A stretch of DNA of 64,000 nt from an uncultured Myxococcales bacterium (GTDB lineage: Bacteria > Myxococcota_A > UBA9042 > CAIXZC01). The position numbers and the translations under genes are program-made. Below, piece by piece: positions 34,642-43,687 of the stretch. The stretch's first letter is position 1. Each line of letters opens with the position of its first letter. The stretch covers positions 1 to 64,000 of the forward strand of contig CAITUV010000046.1 in NCBI GenBank assembly GCA_903895725.1. Reading direction: 5' to 3'. The notes beneath the pieces are model-generated. The model worked only from the letters and a program-made list of their open reading frames with translations, was not told where the DNA came from and did no database searches.

Positions 34642-35895
34642 ATGAGCTACAAAGTTCGAGACATCGGGTTGGCCGACCAGGGGCGTCTGAAGATCGAGTG
34701 GGCCGAGTCGCGCATGCCGGTGCTGATGCATCTGCGTGAGGAGTTCAAGAAGACTCGTCCGCTTGCCGGGCAGCGGGTTGCCGGCTGCCTGCATGTGACC
34801 AAGGAAACTGCCGTGCTGGTGCGGACGCTGGTGGCTGCCGGTGCCCAGGTGTCGTGGAGCGGCTGCAACCCGCTCTCCACCCAGGACGACATTTCCGCAG
34901 CGCTGGCAGCGGACGGCATCCCCATCTACGCGTGGAAGGGGATGAACGTAGAGGAGTTCTACTGGGCCATCGACGAGACCCTCAAGCTCGAGCCGACGCT
35001 GACACTGGATGACGGAGCGGACCTCATCTTCTCGGTGCACAGCCGTCACAAGGAGCTGTGCGGTCGCATCACGGGCGGGACGGAGGAAACCACTACGGGC
35101 GTGCACCGGCTGCGGGCCATGGCTCGGGACGGGGCGCTCCGCTACCCGGTCATGGCGGTCAACGACGCGGAGACCAAGTGGGATTTCGACAACGTCTACG
35201 GGACCGGGCAGTCGTCCATCGACGGCATCCTGCGGACCACCAACATCCTCATGGCCGGCAAGGTGCTGGTCGTGGCGGGGTACGGTCACTGCGGGCGTGG
35301 ATGTGCGATGAGGGGCCGCGGGCTCGGCGCCCGGGTCGTCGTGACCGAGATTTCCCCCCTCCAGGCGCTCAAGGCGACGCTGGACGGCTTCCAGGTCATG
35401 AAGATGGACGAGGCGGCAGCCATCGGCGACATCTTCATCACGGCCACCGGAATGAAGGATGTCATCGTGGACCGGCATTTTGCGGTCATGAAGGACGGGG
35501 CCGTGGTGTGCAACACGGGGCACTACGACTGCGAGATCAACATCCCGCAGCTCAAGGCCATGGCCAGCTCCTGCCGGGAGCTTCGCCCCGGGAACGAGGA
35601 GTTCCGCCTGGAGGGAGGCCGGAGGGTGTACCTGCTGGTCAACGGCCGGCTGGTGAACCTGGCCGGCGCCGAAGGGCACCCCTCGGAAGTGATGGACATG
35701 TCCTTCGCCAACCAGTCGCTGGCGCTGGTGCGGCTGGCCCGCCTGGCGGGCACGCTGGAGCCCAAGGTTTACGAGCTGCCCAAGGAGCAGGACCTGGAGC
35801 TTGCCACGCTCAAGCTCAGGACCATGGGGATCTCCATCGACAAGCTGACCGAAGACCAGATCAAGTACATGGATGATTACTCGGCCGGTACCTGA
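34642..35895 (+). CDS. ahcY: Adenosylhomocysteinase
   Basis: 417 residues, the short form without the insertion of about 40 residues found in most proteobacterial enzymes. It splits S-adenosylhomocysteine to homocysteine and adenosine with bound NAD. Motifs: WAESRMPVLMHLREEF, CLHVTKETAVLVRTLVAAGA, NPLSTQDDISAAL, NDAETKWDFDNVYGTGQSS, NAD-binding GYGHCGRGCAMRGRG, NTGHYDCEIN and GHPSEVMDMSFANQSLA. The GTGQS loop and size point to the archaeal/thermophile-like group. TGGAGGAAGGG precedes ATG 34642. Confidence 0.95.
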   Translation: MSYKVRDIGLADQGRLKIEWAESRMPVLMHLREEFKKTRPLAGQRVAGCLHVTKETAVLVRTLVAAGAQVSWSGCNPLSTQDDISAALAADGIPIYAWKGMNVEEFYWAIDETLKLEPTLTLDDGADLIFSVHSRHKELCGRITGGTEETTTGVHRLRAMARDGALRYPVMAVNDAETKWDFDNVYGTGQSSIDGILRTTNILMAGKVLVVAGYGHCGRGCAMRGRGLGARVVVTEISPLQALKATLDGFQVMKMDEAAAIGDIFITATGMKDVIVDRHFAVMKDGAVVCNTGHYDCEINIPQLKAMASSCRELRPGNEEFRLEGGRRVYLLVNGRLVNLAGAEGHPSEVMDMSFANQSLALVRLARLAGTLEPKVYELPKEQDLELATLKLRTMGISIDKLTEDQIKYMDDYSAGT

Positions 35896-35946
35896 TCCGG
35901 CCGCGCAGTCTCCGGTTTCCCCGGTCGGAACGCGGGCTGAGGCATC

Positions 35947-36834
35947 ATGGGACATGCGGCAACGCGTCATTCAGGCCTCCTGCAGGCGATCTCGCCCTGC
36001 CTGAAGCACTCCCTTCTCGGGTATGGAGTCGGAGTCGTTCTCGCGTTCCAGGCCCTGGCAATCGTGGAGCTGGTGTTCGATCTCCCATTGGAGTGGATCG
36101 GGGGGGTTGCCGTGGCGCTCTTCGTCGCCCCGGCCCTGGTTGCCGTTCCCATCGCAGTGCGGCGAGGGAGCGAGGGCACGCAACTCCGGCTGGGAGGATG
36201 GCTGCCCAACATGCTGGCCATGCTCGCGTTTGCCGGGTTCGGCTACTTCCTGGTCGCGGACCTTGCCCGCTCGCACACCTACTGGTCGCTGGAACTGGGC
36301 GTGGACCGGGCGATTCCGGAAGTCGGGACCTGGGTGTTCTTCTATCTGACCGTCTACTTCGTGTATGCGATACCGCTGGTGTACCTGGACGACCTCCGGC
36401 AGTTGGCCAAGCTGGACATAGCCCAGGTGGCAACGATGCTGTTGTGCTGGGCCATATTCATAGCATTCCCGGTGGCGACGGTGAGGACCGCGCTGCCGGT
36501 CGTGGACGTGACCAGCTTCACGCTGGCAACGGTCCGGCAGTTCGATCCTCCCTGGAACTGCTTCCCGTCGACCCACTGCACCGTCTGCACCGTCGCCTCA
36601 CTGGCGGTCTGGCGGACCGGCCGCAAGACGGGGCTGTGGCTTCTGGTGTCGACGCTCTTCATCTGTATCTCGACGCTGCTGACGAAGCAGCACTATGTGC
36701 TTGACGTGCTGGCCGGGGTGGTGCTTGGCTCCCTGGTCTGGTGGGCGGTGGACAGAGAAGTGGACGGTGGACGACTGGTCAACGCCGTGGCCGGAGTGCT
36801 GGCGCGGCTCAACGGGAAGGGGGGGACGGCATGA
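35947..36834 (+). CDS. PAP2-family integral membrane phosphatase
   Basis: 295 residues, six predicted spans. The catalytic part is near the end: CFPSTHCTVCTVASLAVWRT (the SxxH-type motif, PSTH) and LTKQHYVLDVLAGVVLGSL (the SxxxxxH..D motif). The first PAP2 motif (KxxxxxxRP) is not obvious, as in inositolphosphotransferase-like or AUR1-type members. It may act on a lipid phosphate. It overlaps the next gene by 4 bases (ATGA), so it is co-translated with the glutamine synthetase, though no functional tie is known. Confidence 0.82.
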   Translation: MGHAATRHSGLLQAISPCLKHSLLGYGVGVVLAFQALAIVELVFDLPLEWIGGVAVALFVAPALVAVPIAVRRGSEGTQLRLGGWLPNMLAMLAFAGFGYFLVADLARSHTYWSLELGVDRAIPEVGTWVFFYLTVYFVYAIPLVYLDDLRQLAKLDIAQVATMLLCWAIFIAFPVATVRTALPVVDVTSFTLATVRQFDPPWNCFPSTHCTVCTVASLAVWRTGRKTGLWLLVSTLFICISTLLTKQHYVLDVLAGVVLGSLVWWAVDREVDGGRLVNAVAGVLARLNGKGGTA

Positions 36835-38342
36835 ATCCGGTAGTCGATCAGATGCAGAGCGCATGCCCCGGCAGCGTTGCCGAGCTGCTCCAGAAGGAGC
36901 GCAACGACATCACGAGGAAGGACCTTCTCGGCCTGGCAGACAGGTTCGGCGTGGAGATGGTGAACTTCCGGTTCGTGGCCGCCGACGGCCGCCTCAAGAC
37001 GTTCAACTTCTCGGTGACCGACCGGCGCCGGCTCGACCGGATCCTCAGCGCAGGCGAGCGGGTGGACGGCTCGAGCCTGTTCCCGTTCGTGGATGCGGGC
37101 TCGAGCGACCTGTACGTGGTGCCTCGGTACCGGACGGCGTTCTTCAACCCGTTCACGCAGCATCGAACGCTCGACCTCCTGTGCTCATTCTTCACGAACA
37201 AGGGAGAGCCGCTGCCCAACGGTCCGGACCAGATGGTCCGCCGGGCCGACCAGGTCCTGTTCGAGAGGACGGGATGCCGGATGGAGAGCCTGGCGGAGCT
37301 CGAGTACTACATGATCTCTCCGCCGTCGCCGCTCTATCCGACCGAACAGCAGAGGGGGTACGGGGAATCGTCCCCCTTCTCGCGGACCGAGGGAATTCGG
37401 GCCTCGGCCATGCACCTGCTGACCCGCATGGGCTTTCAGGTCAAGTATGGTCACAGCGAGGTGGGGCGCCTGACCGATCGCCAGACCGAGATGGAGCAGT
37501 GCGAGATCGAGTTCGACCTGGCTCCGGTTGAGGATTCGGCAGATGCCGTGGTGGTGGCCCGGTGGGTGCTGCGCATGCTGGCCGCTCGAGCGGGTGTGAC
37601 GGTCACGTTTGCGCCCAAGCTCGTGCATGGTCATGCCGGCAGCGGCCTCCACGTCCACTCGAGGCTCGTCAAGGACGGCAAGAACGTGATCGCGGACGAG
37701 CGTGGGCTCAATGACATCGGGCGACGCCTGGTCGCCGGGTATCTGAGCCTGGCTCCGTCGCTGACCGCGTTTGGCAACACCTGTCCGATTTCGTACCTGC
37801 GCCTGGTCCCGAACCAGGAAGCACCGGTCTACGTCTGCTGGGGGGAACGCAACCGTTCCGTGCTCATCCGTGTTCCTTTGTCCTGGTCCGGCGTCGGCGA
37901 CATGGCCGCGGTGGCCAACCCGAAGGACCCGGACGCCCATACGCGGGCAGCGATGAACTGCACGGTGGAGCTGCGAAGCCCGGACGGCTCTGCGGATATC
38001 CACCTGCTGCATGCCGGCTTGTGCGTGGCTGCCGCGCATGGCTTGTCCATGCCCGGGGCCATCGAGTATGCGGAAGGACTGAGGGTCGAGAGCAACATCT
38101 TCAAGGCCGAGGCGGAGCAGAGGCGTGCGCAGCTCCCCAAGCTCCCGACTTCGTGCCAGGCGTCGGCCGCTGCCCTTCTGGAGCACCGGCAGCACTACGA
38201 GGAGCTGGGGGTGTTCGCTCCGGTCCTCATCGACAAGGTGGCCGCCCGGCTCCTCGCTTACGGGGACGAAGAGAAGCGTTGTCGCAGCGCCGGGTTCGAG
38301 GAGCTCAACGATCTCATCACCCGCTACCTCCACTGCCAGTAG
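36831..38342 (+). CDS. glnA: Type I glutamine synthetase
   Basis: 503 residues. Beta-grasp domain near the N-terminus (VEMVNFRFVAADGRLKTFNF), catalytic domain with ESLAELEYYMISPP (metal Glu), MEQCEIEFDL, GHAGSGLHVHSRL, YLRLVPNQEAPVYVCW, RNRSVLIRVP and TVELRSPDGSADIHL. The NLYDLP adenylylation site near the C-terminus of proteobacterial GlnA is absent, so adenylylation by GlnE is not expected. The start is ATG 36831, coupled to PAP2. A paralogue acting on another amine cannot be excluded. Confidence 0.88.
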   Translation: MNPVVDQMQSACPGSVAELLQKERNDITRKDLLGLADRFGVEMVNFRFVAADGRLKTFNFSVTDRRRLDRILSAGERVDGSSLFPFVDAGSSDLYVVPRYRTAFFNPFTQHRTLDLLCSFFTNKGEPLPNGPDQMVRRADQVLFERTGCRMESLAELEYYMISPPSPLYPTEQQRGYGESSPFSRTEGIRASAMHLLTRMGFQVKYGHSEVGRLTDRQTEMEQCEIEFDLAPVEDSADAVVVARWVLRMLAARAGVTVTFAPKLVHGHAGSGLHVHSRLVKDGKNVIADERGLNDIGRRLVAGYLSLAPSLTAFGNTCPISYLRLVPNQEAPVYVCWGERNRSVLIRVPLSWSGVGDMAAVANPKDPDAHTRAAMNCTVELRSPDGSADIHLLHAGLCVAAAHGLSMPGAIEYAEGLRVESNIFKAEAEQRRAQLPKLPTSCQASAAALLEHRQHYEELGVFAPVLIDKVAARLLAYGDEEKRCRSAGFEELNDLITRYLHCQ

Positions 38343-38436
38343 AAATCACGATAGGGCCGGGCCGAGAGCGGTGACCTCAAGACGACCGACGCCCGTTCGA
38401 CTCCACTCGACAGAGGGGAATCGTCCGGTGTGCGGC

Positions 38437-40152
38437 TCAACCTGGGCGCATGCGGGACAGGATACGCTCATCGACGGGCTCGCCGGGCAGGCCGTCGACC
38501 GTGACGAGGCGGGAATCGTCTTCCGGGCGGGCCGACAGGAATGCCGGGAGCGATGAGGCGACCCACGTACCCGCCGGTCCGCAGTGCCAGTGAGTGCACA
38601 TGTGGGCGGCAGCGCACTGGGAGACTCCGGTGGCCTCGAGGGGGATCCGGAAGAGCGGAGTACCGCGTCGGGCATCATCCGGGACGACCAGGCGCAGCCG
38701 ACGGCCTCCAGCCCGGGCCCATTCGGACCCGAGTCGGGCGAATCGGGCCAGCTCGAACACCTCGGGCTTCTTGAAATCAACGGGAATCTGGAGCTCGAAG
38801 CCGACCTTGCGAGGGAAACCCAACTGGGCCAGGGAGCGGACCAGCGTCGTCTCCGAGGAGCGGGCGTACGGCACCGAGAGCCAGGGCTGGATGCGGCCGC
38901 CGGCGAGCTCCGGCGAGGCCAGGAGGTCTCGGACCTGCCCCGTGTTGCCCACGCGGGCGGAAAGGTCATTCGAGCCCTGTTCGGCGAGTCGGGTCACCAG
39001 GCAAAGCTCGGCCACTCCCGCCTCAGCAAGGGTTGGAAGGAACCGTTCGCCGGCCACCGAGTCGCCGGCGTGATAGATGCGGACCGCGCCGTCGGCCGAG
39101 GAGGCCCTCAGCCGGGCGAGGAAGCGAGCGAGCCAGGGCACCTCGAGAAGCTCGAGCCCCGCGGTCCACGTACTGGAATCCCGTCCCCGATACCGCAGGG
39201 GGGAATTGCTGCCCAGGGTCTGCGGAACCGAGAGAGTATCCAGGTGGAGCCGGAACAGCCGGTCTGCCGGCAAGAGCGACTGGTGAAGCCCGGGGCAGGC
39301 GGAGACGATGCGGCATTGGCGGCATCGGTCGAGCCGGACGAAGCCGATTCCCGGGGCGGTGCGGGACTCTCCTGCAGCGACCGTTTCCTGGTAGCGGAAG
39401 ATCTCGACCGGATACCTCTGGTGCTCGATTCCAGCGGCCACGTCGGCCAGGAAGCAGGGGGGCAGGTTGAACGGCTTGACGAACCAGCCGCCCTCCGCAG
39501 CGGCCCTGGCGGCCGTTCGAACCGCGCACACAAGCTCGTCGAGAGGCAGTGCCAGTCGGGCCGCTGAGGCGAGGTTGCCCTTCGAGTAGATCACGGGCTG
39601 GAGGACGAGCAGTCGGATTCCGAAGCGAAGGGCAAGCCGTCCGACCTCGGGGATGCGATCGGCATTGAGCCGGTTGACCAGGGTGAACACGTTCTGGTCG
39701 ACTCGGCGGTTGAGCTGGCGCGCCAGGGCGGCCACATTGGCAAGTCCGCGCACGGCCTGGTCAAACGCCCCGTCCCGTCCCACCAGGCGGTCGTGCAAGG
39801 CAGCATCAGGGCCATGCAGTGACCAGCCGATGGCATCCAGTCCGGCATCGAGGGCCTGCCGGGCAAACGTCTCGTTCTGGAAGCGGCGTCCGTTGGTAGT
39901 GACTGCAACCCGGGAGTAGCCGAGCTCGCGGGCCCGCCTTACCAGGGGGATGAAGTCCTTGCGGATGGTGGGCTCGCCCCCCGACAGGCCAACCTCGTCG
40001 AAACCGTTGGAGCGGCCCCATTCCATGCGGGCTGAAAGCGTTTCGAAGTCGGGATCGGGCAATCGGTCGGCTGCACGCCAGGAGAGCTGGTAGCAGAACC
40101 CGCATTGATTCCCGCACCGGATCCCGGTCTCCAGCGAGAGGGTTCTCCCCAC
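38437..40152 (-). CDS. Radical SAM enzyme with auxiliary Fe-S site
   Basis: 571 residues. Radical SAM CX3CX2C at C13, C17, C20 (RCGNQCGFCY), then GLSGGEP (55-61) for SAM binding. A second cysteine group, C233 (PPCFL) with C277, C280 and C286 (RCRQCRIVSACPG), looks like an auxiliary cluster of the SPASM/twitch kind. The last 230 residues form an extra domain without recognised motif, holding a late CAAAHMCTHWHC motif. GTG start at 40152 is supported by GGGAGG upstream. It lies one base after a lipoprotein gene. No RiPP precursor is apparent, so substrate is open. Confidence 0.85.
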   Translation of the reverse strand: MGRTLSLETGIRCGNQCGFCYQLSWRAADRLPDPDFETLSARMEWGRSNGFDEVGLSGGEPTIRKDFIPLVRRARELGYSRVAVTTNGRRFQNETFARQALDAGLDAIGWSLHGPDAALHDRLVGRDGAFDQAVRGLANVAALARQLNRRVDQNVFTLVNRLNADRIPEVGRLALRFGIRLLVLQPVIYSKGNLASAARLALPLDELVCAVRTAARAAAEGGWFVKPFNLPPCFLADVAAGIEHQRYPVEIFRYQETVAAGESRTAPGIGFVRLDRCRQCRIVSACPGLHQSLLPADRLFRLHLDTLSVPQTLGSNSPLRYRGRDSSTWTAGLELLEVPWLARFLARLRASSADGAVRIYHAGDSVAGERFLPTLAEAGVAELCLVTRLAEQGSNDLSARVGNTGQVRDLLASPELAGGRIQPWLSVPYARSSETTLVRSLAQLGFPRKVGFELQIPVDFKKPEVFELARFARLGSEWARAGGRRLRLVVPDDARRGTPLFRIPLEATGVSQCAAAHMCTHWHCGPAGTWVASSLPAFLSARPEDDSRLVTVDGLPGEPVDERILSRMRPG

Positions 40153-40153
40153 C

Positions 40154-40912
40154 TTACTGGCCTCCCTGGGGCTCGGGCAGGATGAAGTGGTAGGAGCCGT
40201 CCACGCGGGCCCGCACCTTCTGGGCCTGCGTGGTCTTCTGGACGATGGTCCCGGACAGAGTTCCGGCCCAGGTCCCTCCCTGCTCCGCTGCCCAGTCGGT
40301 CACGTTGAACTCCCCCTCCGACCCCTCTTCCTTGGACGAGAGAACCTTGTCGTAGATCGTCACGGTGATCTCGGGTTCGAAGCCGGAGAAGGGATACTTG
40401 CCGCTCGTGTCGGTGGCCGGGGGCTTGTCGGAAGTCCCGATGATGATCCCGAAGTTCAGCGTAATGACGCTGAAAGTCGGCACGTAGAGCGTATCGGTCA
40501 TGGCAAACGAGACGGCCGGCGCAATGTGAGTCGAGCCGAAGGAGAACTTGGTCGGCATGTCGGTGATGTTGCGGTCGAACACGAGCGTGCAGCACTCGGC
40601 CCCGTCGAAGCAGGTGGCCTCGGGGTCGGCCTGGCAGTTGACGCCCGGGCCCTTCTCCAACTCCACGGTCAGCTTGTACCAACTGCCGGCAGGAGCGGAA
40701 CCGTCTCCAGCGGGGACGTCCTCGACGATGTCGTCGCCGGGGATGGCGTCGTCCAACAAGGCATCACCGGAGGGCCCTGTCGTATCGTCGCCTGCGCGGC
40801 TGTCCGCGGTCGAGACCGAATCGCCCGTTGAGTCCGTGCCGCCGCACGAGGCGATGGCCAGCGCGACAAGAGCTGGAAATGCCGCCAGGATGAACGTCGT
40901 TACTCTCTTCAT
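40154..40912 (-). CDS. Lipoprotein of unknown function
   Basis: 252 residues from ATG 40912. Signal MKRVTTFILAAFPALVALAI ending ASCG (lipobox IASC). An Asp/Gly-rich linker follows, then a beta-rich domain with two cysteine-containing turns (CQADPEATCFDGAECCT) and strands up to YHFILPEPQGGQ. It shares its operon with the lipoprotein upstream and the radical SAM enzyme downstream. No family recognised. Confidence 0.7.
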   Translation of the reverse strand: MKRVTTFILAAFPALVALAIASCGGTDSTGDSVSTADSRAGDDTTGPSGDALLDDAIPGDDIVEDVPAGDGSAPAGSWYKLTVELEKGPGVNCQADPEATCFDGAECCTLVFDRNITDMPTKFSFGSTHIAPAVSFAMTDTLYVPTFSVITLNFGIIIGTSDKPPATDTSGKYPFSGFEPEITVTIYDKVLSSKEEGSEGEFNVTDWAAEQGGTWAGTLSGTIVQKTTQAQKVRARVDGSYHFILPEPQGGQ

Positions 40913-40937
40913 GGCGCACCCTCCGCCGGAAACGGGG

Positions 40938-41786
40938 TCACGGCACGCAGGTCTTGTCGTCGACCTGGCACTCGGTGACCTGGGACTCGATGGGGGTGAT
41001 TCCCTCTTTGAACAGCTCGGTTTCCTCCACGGCCTCGATCTTGCCCTTGAACTTGTACGAGTCGATGGTGCTGTCGCCATCGCTGTCGAAAGTGGGGCAC
41101 AAGTAGGCCATGTTCATGAACCAGTGGAAGTTCACGACACCCAGGGCGGGGAAGAGGAGACACAGGTCGAATGCCTCTTTCTCGAGGATGGCACCTTCCA
41201 ACCACGTATCGAGGATCTGGGTCCCGTCCTCGTTGAACCGGCCGTTCCCCTCGATGCCGAAGATGTGGAAGGGCTTGCTGACCGTCGGGGTCTGGATGTT
41301 GAGCTCGATGGGATCGGTCCAGCCGAAGTTGCATCCCTTGACCGTGGCGGTGAACACCGACGGCTCCAGGGCATACTGGAACGACTTGAGCAGCCAATCG
41401 TCGCCCGACTTCTCCTTCTCGGCCAGCCCGGACGTGACTTCGATGACTGCAGTCTGGGCAGCCTGGTCATGGTTCGTGATGTGGAAGATCAGAACGAGAT
41501 CGTAGTTCTCGATGTCGGTCTGCCAGACCTCGTTGACCTGGTCGGTGGGGTCGGTCGCGACGATTGAGGTGACGCGGTAGACCCTGCCGGTCAGGTTGGG
41601 GAGGTTGGGGCACGTGCCGGCAGGATTGGCAGCATCGTCCGATTCCGCGTCGTCGTCGGCAACGTCATCCTGCGCCACCGTGTCGCCCTGAGTCACGTCG
41701 GAGGTGGGGGTCTCATCCCCATCCTCTCCGCCACACGACAGGAGCCACATCGAGGCAATAACCAGCACCAGAGCGAGCTTCTTCAT
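40938..41786 (-). CDS. Lipoprotein of unknown function
   Basis: 282 residues from ATG 41786, preceded by AGGAGG. Signal MKKLALVLVIASMWLLSCGG, lipobox LLSC, then an Asp-rich linker (DDVADDDAESDD). The mature domain is beta-rich with scattered cysteines (CPNLPNL, KGCNFGW, DLCLLF, YLCPTF, ECQVDDKTC). First gene of the operon; the next lipoprotein starts 25 bases after its stop. The two lipoproteins share design but not obvious sequence. Confidence 0.7.
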   Translation of the reverse strand: MKKLALVLVIASMWLLSCGGEDGDETPTSDVTQGDTVAQDDVADDDAESDDAANPAGTCPNLPNLTGRVYRVTSIVATDPTDQVNEVWQTDIENYDLVLIFHITNHDQAAQTAVIEVTSGLAEKEKSGDDWLLKSFQYALEPSVFTATVKGCNFGWTDPIELNIQTPTVSKPFHIFGIEGNGRFNEDGTQILDTWLEGAILEKEAFDLCLLFPALGVVNFHWFMNMAYLCPTFDSDGDSTIDSYKFKGKIEAVEETELFKEGITPIESQVTECQVDDKTCVP

Positions 41787-41826
41787 CGGAATACCTCCTG
41801 AAACGGAATCCGAAATCCAGGACAAT

Positions 41827-41855
41827 ACTCTAACCGAGGGATGGCGGCGAGGCAA
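41827..41855 (-). promoter_or_regulatory. Promoter of the lipoprotein/radical SAM operon
   Basis: On the minus strand: TTGCCT (41855-41850), 17-base spacer, TAGAGT (41832-41827), 40 bases before ATG 41786. Confidence 0.5.
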
Positions 41856-41942
41856 GCCACACCGCCGGTCTTCCGCACTCAGAATCGAAATCCACGGTCC
41901 GAAATCCGGTCAGTGCGTCGTTTGGCAAAAGCCGTCTGCGGT

Positions 41943-42272
41943 CTAGCCCCACTTGCCCTTGCTGACGTGTCCGGCAAGCTCGGCCTTGATGCTGGAGATG
42001 ATCTCGGCTGCCTGCTTCTGGGTCCGCTTGAAGATGGCAACGCAAGCGGGATCCAGGGCATCTTCGATGCCGTCACCGGCAATGGCCTCGGCTTCCTGGA
42101 GGATGGCCAGCAGATGCATGTGAAGGTCGTTGGTGAGGCGGCTCTTGCTGACGAGCCCGGCGGCCTCGTCGGTCATCTTCTCGAACTTCTCTTTGGGGGC
42201 GTTGCACTTGGGGCAGTTTTCCGGAGCCTCGGTCCCCTCGTGGATGTAGCCGCAAACCGTACACTTGAACAT
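41943..42272 (-). CDS. Rubredoxin-like domain protein
   Basis: 109 residues from ATG 42272. The N-terminal 30 residues are a rubrerythrin-type rubredoxin knot: C4, C7, C20 and C23 (FKCTVCGYIHEG, APENCPKCNAPKEKF). The remaining 80 are helical (LTNDLHMHLLAILQEAEAIA, KQAAEIISSIKAELAGH) without the Glu/His di-iron ligands of rubrerythrin. It may carry one iron and serve electron transfer to an oxygen- or peroxide-detoxifying partner; that is inference. It has its own promoter. Confidence 0.85.
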   Translation of the reverse strand: MFKCTVCGYIHEGTEAPENCPKCNAPKEKFEKMTDEAAGLVSKSRLTNDLHMHLLAILQEAEAIAGDGIEDALDPACVAIFKRTQKQAAEIISSIKAELAGHVSKGKWG

Positions 42273-42326
42273 GAGTCCCTCCTTTCCGAATGGAGCGTAG
42301 CGTCCATTCTGCGTTGAACGGGGGGG

Positions 42327-42355
42327 AATATGGCAAGGGAGGGGCCGAATGTCAA
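42327..42355 (-). promoter_or_regulatory. Promoter of the rubredoxin-like gene
   Basis: On the minus strand: TTGACA (42355-42350), 17-base spacer, CATATT (42332-42327). A short inverted repeat (GAATGGACGC-type: GAATGGAGCG at 42289-42298 and CGTCCATTC at 42301-42309) lies in the leader. Confidence 0.6.
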
Positions 42356-42377
42356 TGAGGAACGCACACGCGTTGCC

Positions 42378-42406
42378 TTGATTCTCCCGGGCCCGGGTGG
42401 TACACA
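42378..42406 (+). promoter_or_regulatory. Weak candidate promoter of the secreted glycosidase/kinase/phosphatase cassette
   Basis: TTGATT (42378-42383), 17-base spacer, TACACA (42401-42406), 43 bases before ATG 42449. The spacer holds the palindrome CCCGGGCCCGGG. The -10 is poor. Confidence 0.35.
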
Positions 42407-42448
42407 ACGGGCGCATTGCGTTGCCGGGTTCGCGACGGGAGGTCCCGA

Positions 42449-43687
42449 ATGCCTGCGCTCGTCCTTGCTGCTCTGCTCCTGTCGGCTGCCTCTGCGGAGA
42501 CGACGAAGGCAGAGGAGTGCCCGGCCGAGGTCGCGTCGCTTGAACTGGCCTGGGAGGCGAAGGGGGAGGGAATCGAATACGCCCGGGGAGGGTGGGGGAA
42601 GCCGGTCAAGGAGGGCAGGCGCAGGAAGGGGCCGATACCCGTGGCGTTCCACCTGGTCCGAATCTCCCTTGCGGAGGCCGGGCAGACCGGTGGATTGACC
42701 CTCCGGGCACTTCGGATCCCCGACCGTTCCGGCAAGGTCGAGGAGATGGTCGCCTGGGCCCGACAGGGGGGGGCCCTGGTCGAGGCAGCGGTCAACGGTG
42801 ACTACTACCCTCCCGGGCAGACATCCAGGGACCCGCTCGGGCTGCTGGTTTCAGGGGGAAGGCCGCTTGCCGCTTCTCACGGAACCACGGGGCTCCTGCT
42901 CGATTCGGACAACCGGGCGCACATCGGGAAGCACGAATTCCGGATGCAGGTGAGCGGGGGGGGAATCCTCCTCGAGGTCGCGGACATGAACCGCAAGGCA
43001 GGTCGGCACGAAGCGGTCCTCTACGCAGGCCGCTACCGGACCCGAAGCGAAGCTCAGTGGGGATGCCGGGCGCTCCGCCTGCTGCCGCCCCCGGGAGAGC
43101 CGGTGGTGAACCGTACCGTTCCCGTCCAGGTGGTCGCGGTGGGCGATGCCGGCCGGCTTCGCACGTTCCAGGCCGAAGAATACCTGCTGGTGGCCTGCGG
43201 GAAGTCGGCGGAGCCCCTGGCCGACGTGACTATGCAGACACAGCTTTCCCTGGAGGTACGGGTTCCCGGCGTGGACTGGGTTACCGTCGAGGCACTGTCC
43301 GGCGGGCCCCGGATCCTGCGGGACGGAAACGTGAGCATTGAAACCCGGGACGAGGGGCTGACCCCGGGGATGAAGGGATGGGTACCCAAGAGACATCCCC
43401 GTACCGCTGCCGGCGTGAGCGCGGACGGGAGGACCGTGGTTCTCCTCATGGCCGAAGGGCGGTTGCCCCATACGGACGGCATGACGGCAGTCGAGGCCGC
43501 CTGTGTGATGCGGGGAGTGGGAGCGGCCGACGCTCTCCTGTTCGACGGAGGGGGGTCCTCGTCGTTGCTGCTGGGGGACAACTTCGTCAGCAAGCCGCAA
43601 CTGTGGCATAACCGGTCAGGGAGGGCTGTCGCGGATACACTGGCCGTGGTTCGGATGGGGACCGGAACCCCCATCCAGGAGGAGTGA
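42449..43687 (+). CDS. Secreted phosphodiester glycosidase (NAGPA) family protein
   Basis: 412 residues from ATG 42449 with GGGAGG upstream. Signal peptide MPALVLAALLLSAASA. The NAGPA-like domain is visible in AAVNGDYYPPG (113-123), ALSGGPRILRDG (282-293), KRHPRTAAGVSADGRTVVLL (314-333) and DALLFDGGGSSSLLL (361-375). In animals this domain uncovers mannose 6-phosphate by cleaving GlcNAc-1-phosphodiesters; bacterial members act on sugar phosphodiesters or exopolysaccharide. Substrate unknown. It overlaps the FAM20-like kinase by one base (TGATG). Confidence 0.85.
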   Translation: MPALVLAALLLSAASAETTKAEECPAEVASLELAWEAKGEGIEYARGGWGKPVKEGRRRKGPIPVAFHLVRISLAEAGQTGGLTLRALRIPDRSGKVEEMVAWARQGGALVEAAVNGDYYPPGQTSRDPLGLLVSGGRPLAASHGTTGLLLDSDNRAHIGKHEFRMQVSGGGILLEVADMNRKAGRHEAVLYAGRYRTRSEAQWGCRALRLLPPPGEPVVNRTVPVQVVAVGDAGRLRTFQAEEYLLVACGKSAEPLADVTMQTQLSLEVRVPGVDWVTVEALSGGPRILRDGNVSIETRDEGLTPGMKGWVPKRHPRTAAGVSADGRTVVLLMAEGRLPHTDGMTAVEAACVMRGVGAADALLFDGGGSSSLLLGDNFVSKPQLWHNRSGRAVADTLAVVRMGTGTPIQEE

